Positions 59,459 through 64,000 of a stretch of DNA of 64,000 nt are shown piece after piece (the first letter of the stretch is position 1; the number at the start of each line of letters is the position of its first letter). Origin of the DNA: Sneathiella sedimenti (GTDB lineage: Bacteria; Pseudomonadota; Alphaproteobacteria; Sneathiellales; Sneathiellaceae). Location: NCBI RefSeq assembly GCF_017313765.1, contig NZ_JAFLNC010000005.1, positions 124,001-188,000 of the forward strand, written 5' to 3'. The position numbers were made by a program, and so were the translations under genes. Below the pieces are notes generated by a model. It did no database searches, was not told the origin of the DNA, and saw only the letters and a program-made list of their open reading frames with translations.

Positions 59459-62400
59459 TTGGACAAAAGTAAAGTGAACGTTGAAATGTATGATATCCTA
59501 AAAATCGGAGATTTTCGCTTTCCCGGTGGCACCTCTACCGCCATTGAAGCCGAAATAAGGGCACTCTCAGACGCAGGATATAAAGTTGGTCTCCTCCAGA
59601 AGGATGCACGGACCCTGAAGCAACAGCGACCTGTTCATCCTGCCATCACCGAACAGATTGACAAGAAAAACGCCTTCTTGGTGGATCCGGCAACAACCTC
59701 GCGGGTAGAGGCAAAACTGGTTCTCATTCACAATCCATTTGTCTTTGAAGACCTCCCGCAGGGACCTTTTCCGAAAGTCGTGGCCGACACGAAAATCATG
59801 GTTGCCCATCAACCGATCCGCGATAGCAATGGCGTCCTGTATTTTGATGTAGAGAAAGTCCATGAAAATGCCGAGAGTGTCGTCGGCGAAGGATTGATCT
59901 GGGCGCCGATTTCCGCGGTTTCCCGGGAAAATATGATTGCGGAGGATTTCCGCTTCCCCATCGCCGATTGCGACTGGACCAATCTGATTTTTGTGGAGGA
60001 CTGGAAGGTCGAACGGTCAGGCGTCCTCGGCACCAAACCGATAATTGGGCGCCACAGCCGACCGGACTGGGCAAAATGGCCTGCAACACGCGAAGACATG
60101 CTGAAAATTTATCCCGACGCAGAGGATATCGATATTCGTCTTCTTGGGGTTGGGGACGGCCTGCAGGACCTTATGCAGGGGACATACCCTGAAAACTGGG
60201 AGACATTCGAGTTTGGCGAAATTCCGCCCCGACAGTTCCTGGAAGGCATAGATTTTTTTGTTTATTTCCATCACCCCGACTGGGTTGAAGGCTTTGGCCG
60301 CACGATTGCCGAAGCCGCCGCCGCAGGCGCGGTTGTTATCTTGCCGGAGTATCTTCGCCAGACATTTGGTGAGGCTGCCCTCTACAGGCGCCCCGAGGAT
60401 GTTATCGATACGGTCAAGGAACTGCACCAGGATCCATACCGTTTCATGCTGCAGTCCGGTCTTGGCCAGCATATGATCAATAACCTGTATGGCCCCGAAA
60501 AATATCTTGAACGTATCGGGAAATATTTGGGGCACGCGGAATTCACGTCTGATGACATTGACTCTGGTTCCGACCCTGTTGTGTTGGAGGATGTCAGCGT
60601 CGATGTCACTCATATCGGCGATTTTCGCTCCTGCCGCGAGGAAATCTGGAGAATTGTCAATGATGTAAAGATTCAATGGGAGAACGGCTATAAGTCCGCC
60701 CTCATTCATCATCCGACCAAAACGCGGGGGGACTTACGGATCGTCAACCCCGACGTGCAGGCCCTTGTTGAAAAATCCATGGCGCTACCGGTCAATCCGG
60801 AAACACCGAATGTCCGGACGAAGCTGCTCACCATCCATCAACCGCTGTCCCTTTTTGAAGGGGCCGGTGACGAAAGCTATATTGTCGGGCCACGTGTCAT
60901 TGCCGACAAAACGGCCGTCATCCTGGATAGAATGGCGTCATCGAGGGCAATCAGAAAAAGGGATGCGTTGCTAAAAACCATCTATGGCCGAAACATCATA
61001 TGGTATGGCACGACAGCGGAAATCAGGGCTGCCTTGCAGGCCGTACCGTCGATAACCGTGGATGCACAGCTCTGGACCGTATCAATCTCCTTCAGGGATT
61101 GGAAAGATCCTTCCACAAACGGACGTTTATTGCCAATCGTCGGCCGCGTTAGTCTCGGTGAGGAGGGGCAATGGCCGACATCAGAAAATCTTGACGGATC
61201 TTTGCCCGTTTCCGGCGAGGTATCTTCCCGTCTGCTTGGCATGACAAACATCAAGAATGGCCCTCGCACCTGCTTTCTGGACGCCCGGGAAACATTTAAG
61301 GCGCAAGATATTATGGCGACGCGCTTTATCGAAAACCTTGATTTCATGAGCTACTACCCCGGTTATGGGGACTTTGAAATTCCGGTTCACGCCATCGCCT
61401 ATGCGATGTGTCAAGGTGTGCCGGCAATACTGGATGGCCGACTACAGAACATCTTTGGTCGCGGCCCTAAATATATGCCCCCTGCGAGAGTAGAGGGGTA
61501 TGTGACGGAACTTTTTGCGGAGAAAGAGGAATACGCACGGGTAGCGTCGGAACAGGCGCGTATTGCACGGAAGAATTTTGGCCCGGCAATTCATCTGGCC
61601 CGTCTGAACAAGCTTGTCGGAACATCGGGCCAAACGCGCGTCCGGGATCGGCAGTCAAACAAGCGTACCCGCGTCCTCTTTGTATCTTCAAATGGCGTTG
61701 GTGTCGGTCACCTGACGCGACTTCTGGCGATTGCGCGGCGCATGGGACCGACCGTAGAACCCGTCTTCCTGACAATGAGTCAGGCGCTGCCCGTTGTCGA
61801 GCAGGCCGGGTACCCGGTCGAATTTCTTCCCTTCCATGTCTATGCAAACAACAACCCTAACAACTGGAACGTCTGGTTTCGCGAACATCTCGAGCAGGTG
61901 CTCGACTTTCACCAGCCCTCCGCGGTTGTTTTCGACGGCAGCAACCCTTATTCCGGCCTGATCGAGGCCATTCTCCCGCGGGACATCAAGCTGGTCTGGA
62001 TTCGCCGGGGAATGTGGAAAGAAGAACAGAACAATTCCCTGTCCATTTCGCGCCAGAAGTTTTTTGACCTCGTGATCGAACCGACAGATATCGCGGAAAG
62101 CAGGGATAAAGGGGTCACGGCCTATAACCGCGCCGTTACCGTCAAGGTTCCTCCCATCCGCTTGCTGGACAAGGAAGAAATACTTTCCAAGGGGCAGGCC
62201 TGCGAGGAGCTGGGGATCGACCCGAACCGACCCGCCGTCCTTATCCAGCTGGGGTCAGGATCCAACCGGGATATCGTGTCGATGATTGACACGGTTCTTG
62301 ACAAGCTCAAGGCCAACCCGAGTATCCAACCGGTTATTGCGGAATGGATGATCGCGCCGAAATCGCTCGATTTCTGGCCCGGTATCAAGCGCTTGAGAGG

Positions 62401-62731
62401 CTTCCCGTTAAGCCGTTACTTCAATGCCTTCGATTTCACGGTCAGTGCCGCCGGCTATAACTCCTTCAACGAGATCATATCCTTCTCGCTGCCGGCGATT
62501 TTTATGGCCAACGAGCATGCCACCATGGATGATCAGGGCGGCCGCGCCGCCTTTGTCCAAGAAGAGGAGGCGGCTTATCATATACCCGGCCTCAACCTGG
62601 ATATCGTCGAGAGGTCCATAGAGAATATTCTCGACCCTGAAATCCAGAATACCATGCGATATAACTGCGAACGGCTGGCCCTGGAAAACGGGGCAACCGC
62701 CGCTGCGGAATCAATTGTGAATTTCTTATAG
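59459..62731 (+). CDS. Three-module glycosyltransferase (GT4, decayed GT4 copy, MurG/GT28-like)
   Basis: A 1090-residue protein with three GT-B-like modules. Module 1 (~1-370) is GT4-like: ILKIGDFRFPGGTSTAIEAE and the catalytic E277-x7-E285 in WVEGFGRTIAEAAAAG. Module 2 (~380-715) is an internal copy (VTHIGDFRS, LLTIHQPLSLFEG, IVGRVSLGEEGQWPTS) in which the second Glu has become Tyr (FEIPVHAIAYAM), so it is probably inactive. Module 3 (~735-1090) resembles MurG/GT28: SSNGVGVGHLTRLLAIARRM, IQLGSGSNRDIV, and SAAGYNSFNEIISFSLPAIF with the MDDQGGRA loop. No TM helix. TTG at 59459 is the longest start; GTG 59474 and ATG 59486 are alternatives, none with a strong ribosome site. Sugar and acceptor unknown. 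Confidence 0.83.
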   Translation: MDKSKVNVEMYDILKIGDFRFPGGTSTAIEAEIRALSDAGYKVGLLQKDARTLKQQRPVHPAITEQIDKKNAFLVDPATTSRVEAKLVLIHNPFVFEDLPQGPFPKVVADTKIMVAHQPIRDSNGVLYFDVEKVHENAESVVGEGLIWAPISAVSRENMIAEDFRFPIADCDWTNLIFVEDWKVERSGVLGTKPIIGRHSRPDWAKWPATREDMLKIYPDAEDIDIRLLGVGDGLQDLMQGTYPENWETFEFGEIPPRQFLEGIDFFVYFHHPDWVEGFGRTIAEAAAAGAVVILPEYLRQTFGEAALYRRPEDVIDTVKELHQDPYRFMLQSGLGQHMINNLYGPEKYLERIGKYLGHAEFTSDDIDSGSDPVVLEDVSVDVTHIGDFRSCREEIWRIVNDVKIQWENGYKSALIHHPTKTRGDLRIVNPDVQALVEKSMALPVNPETPNVRTKLLTIHQPLSLFEGAGDESYIVGPRVIADKTAVILDRMASSRAIRKRDALLKTIYGRNIIWYGTTAEIRAALQAVPSITVDAQLWTVSISFRDWKDPSTNGRLLPIVGRVSLGEEGQWPTSENLDGSLPVSGEVSSRLLGMTNIKNGPRTCFLDARETFKAQDIMATRFIENLDFMSYYPGYGDFEIPVHAIAYAMCQGVPAILDGRLQNIFGRGPKYMPPARVEGYVTELFAEKEEYARVASEQARIARKNFGPAIHLARLNKLVGTSGQTRVRDRQSNKRTRVLFVSSNGVGVGHLTRLLAIARRMGPTVEPVFLTMSQALPVVEQAGYPVEFLPFHVYANNNPNNWNVWFREHLEQVLDFHQPSAVVFDGSNPYSGLIEAILPRDIKLVWIRRGMWKEEQNNSLSISRQKFFDLVIEPTDIAESRDKGVTAYNRAVTVKVPPIRLLDKEEILSKGQACEELGIDPNRPAVLIQLGSGSNRDIVSMIDTVLDKLKANPSIQPVIAEWMIAPKSLDFWPGIKRLRGFPLSRYFNAFDFTVSAAGYNSFNEIISFSLPAIFMANEHATMDDQGGRAAFVQEEEAAYHIPGLNLDIVERSIENILDPEIQNTMRYNCERLALENGATAAAESIVNFL

Positions 62732-62782
62732 ACGCTTAATCAATACTCTTGATCAGAGTTACGAGATCAGTGGGAAAAGACG

Positions 62783-63541
62783 ATGACAAATTTTGTATTT
62801 AGCGACAGTTTCCGGCCCGCAACTTCTGAAGCGAGACAGCTGCGGGAACATGTTCAGATCCAGTCACGCCATGCCGATGTCGTCGAGGCTCATCTTATGC
62901 GCCTGTTGGACGAGCTGGGCCTGAAAAGCGAGACCCTTCAGGTTTTTCATGAATTTGAACCGTTGGGTGAGGGGGTAAACCTCAAGCATTTTCCAACGGG
63001 AAGCCGGCCTTACGCGGACGCTCCGCCGCCGGCACCGCAAAGAGCGGAAACGGATAACGAATGGTGGCCCAGCAATCGCAAGCAAGCCAACTATCTTGTG
63101 CCAAATGCCGGGTGGATAAACCATTCGGTGCAGGGGACGACGACGCTGGTTTACGGGATCTCGTTATTCGGTGTCGCCACGGAAGAAATGGAGAAGGTCG
63201 TAGAGCAGATCAGCTCCCAACAGGCCATCCGGGAGGATTTTGTGCCTCTCTTCATCACGGATTCCACTGATTTCCACATGTTCAGAAAACACGGCTATGT
63301 ATTCGAGTACTTCCCGTCACCGGAAAAGCAGCATCCCGTCGCCGGTTCTGTGTCCTGGGAGGAATATGCGCAAAAAAGACTGGATCTTGTAATCCGAAAA
63401 TGGGGGATCGTGAATATGATCAATATTGGCGAAAAAACGATCCTGACCCAATCATCGGCACCCAAGGACAAGCCTAAAGCGCGGCGCCGGACTGAAAACA
63501 ATAGTCGATCACACAAACGCGCACGGGACAAAGCGGCCTAA
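62783..63541 (+). CDS. Protein of unknown function, linked to the three-module glycosyltransferase
   Basis: A 252-residue protein I cannot assign. The N-terminal ~95 residues are polar (helical start RQLREHVQIQSRHADVVEAH, then an acid-rich and Pro-rich linker). The middle has an alpha/beta segment GTTTLVYGISLFGVATEEM, KVVEQISSQQAI, then DFVPLFITDSTDFHMFRKHG and YVFEYFPS, which resembles the start of a nucleotide-sugar or GT-B-type Rossmann half but lacks clear catalytic residues. The C-terminus is strongly basic (KDKPKARRRTENN...KRARDKAA). It starts 51 bases after the glycosyltransferase stop, with GGGAAAAG upstream, so co-transcription is likely. Confidence 0.75.
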   Translation: MTNFVFSDSFRPATSEARQLREHVQIQSRHADVVEAHLMRLLDELGLKSETLQVFHEFEPLGEGVNLKHFPTGSRPYADAPPPAPQRAETDNEWWPSNRKQANYLVPNAGWINHSVQGTTTLVYGISLFGVATEEMEKVVEQISSQQAIREDFVPLFITDSTDFHMFRKHGYVFEYFPSPEKQHPVAGSVSWEEYAQKRLDLVIRKWGIVNMINIGEKTILTQSSAPKDKPKARRRTENNSRSHKRARDKAA

Positions 63542-63562
63542 ACTCGCGCATACACCCACCTG

Positions 63563-63910
63563 TTAGCCGGCGTGTTTCACTTTGCTGTCAGCAGGGGCCT
63601 CGTCCCGTTCATACATGCCATAGTCGCGGATGACGCTGGCGATACGTATCCGGTAATCCTTAAAGACGGAGGCGCGGCCCTTGGCCTGGGCATTGCGGTG
63701 CGCCGAGATATTGCGCCATTGCTCAATCGCCGCTTCGTCGCGAAAGAACGAGATGGAAAGAATTTTTTTCTCGTCCGTCAGGCTCTGAAAACGTTCAACC
63801 GAAATAAATCCGTCTATTTCCTCAAGTGTCGGGCGCAAGCCCGCCGCGATATCCAGATATTCCTGTTTATGGTTGTCATGGGGATAAACTTCAAAAATTA
63901 CGGCTATCAT
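63563..63910 (-). CDS. Antibiotic biosynthesis monooxygenase (ABM) domain protein
   Basis: A 115-residue ferredoxin-like ABM protein: MIAVIFEVYPHDNHKQEYLD, RPTLEEIDGFISVERFQSLT and ILSISFFRDEAAIEQWRNIS with the conserved Trp and His in WRNISAHRNAQ. The family includes quinol monooxygenases and haem-degrading enzymes; single-domain members often have unknown roles. ATG at 63910 is chosen (AGGA nine bases upstream); the frame continues to 63964 without support. It is convergent with the gene of unknown function. Confidence 0.9.
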   Translation of the reverse strand: MIAVIFEVYPHDNHKQEYLDIAAGLRPTLEEIDGFISVERFQSLTDEKKILSISFFRDEAAIEQWRNISAHRNAQAKGRASVFKDYRIRIASVIRDYGMYERDEAPADSKVKHAG

Positions 63911-64000
63911 TGTTCGCATCCTTTCCAAATGACGGCTTTTCCGGTTCATCGGTAATTGCCGCAACCAAACGAGGCAACGTTAATATCGCGGCATACCCCT

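Noticed and set aside
1-64000. CRISPR array, insertion sequence or prophage
   Set aside because: No regularly spaced repeats, transposase, integrase or phage structural genes could be seen on either strand.

Overview
The window is a stretch of chromosome from an alphaproteobacterium. Supporting signs are the DUF1476 (ATP synthase zeta/inhibitor) gene, DUF3750, the purS-purQ-purL form of FGAM synthase, the monothiol glutaredoxin-BolA pair, sdhE next to mfd, and a CtrA-type box (TTAA-N7-TTAAC). The genus cannot be read with certainty; a marine Rhodospirillales/Sneathiella-like lineage would fit, but that is an inference. There is no insertion sequence, phage module or CRISPR array. Most of the window is ordinary core genome, read on both strands in short operons.

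Layout. 1-7.5 kb: DUF3750 end, MarR regulator divergent from hppD (with a palindromic operator candidate), a DsbA-like thiol oxidoreductase, mscL, an M48 BepA-like protease, a gamma-glutamyltransferase-like lipoprotein and a PLP aminotransferase. 7.5-15.6 kb: rne, divergent from the envelope pair amiC and PBP1a, then prfB with an intact programmed frameshift. 15.6-21.2 kb (minus strand): esterase, grxD, bolA, purL, purQ, purS, purC. 21.5-28.8 kb: DUF1476, an ECF sigma factor overlapping an SRPBCC gene, purB, radC, map, sfsA, a CinA/MoaB-type protein and a fasciclin lipoprotein. 29-37 kb: tRNA-Leu, cytochrome P450, a MlaC-Sel1 fusion, a 2OG-Fe(II) oxygenase, a VOC protein, tRNA-Lys, cyclophilin, SDR and a PAS histidine kinase. 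37-44.5 kb: DUF502, recG, sdhE, mfd, a FrnE-type oxidoreductase. 44.6-50.8 kb: a degenerate PleD-like protein, an SDR-flavin monooxygenase pair, an FMN reductase, and a family 2 glycosyltransferase overlapping an HD-like gene. 50.8-58.8 kb: arsenic resistance genes (ACR3, ArsC, ArsR), a purine-permease-like transporter with an extra C-terminal domain, 5-formyl-THF cyclo-ligase, an epoxide-hydrolase-like protein, a Tat-exported carbonic anhydrase, an AraC regulator and a VOC protein.

The most unusual part is 58.9-63.5 kb. A 78-residue secreted, Ser/Thr-rich, Cys-free peptide gene has a CtrA-type box and a perfect 12-bp palindrome upstream. It is followed by a perfect 15-bp hairpin, then by a giant three-module glycosyltransferase (active-looking GT4, decayed GT4 copy, MurG/GT28-like module), then by a 252-residue protein of unknown function. 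I read this as a candidate cell-cycle-linked peptide/glycosylation or surface-polysaccharide locus; that function is inferred, not shown.
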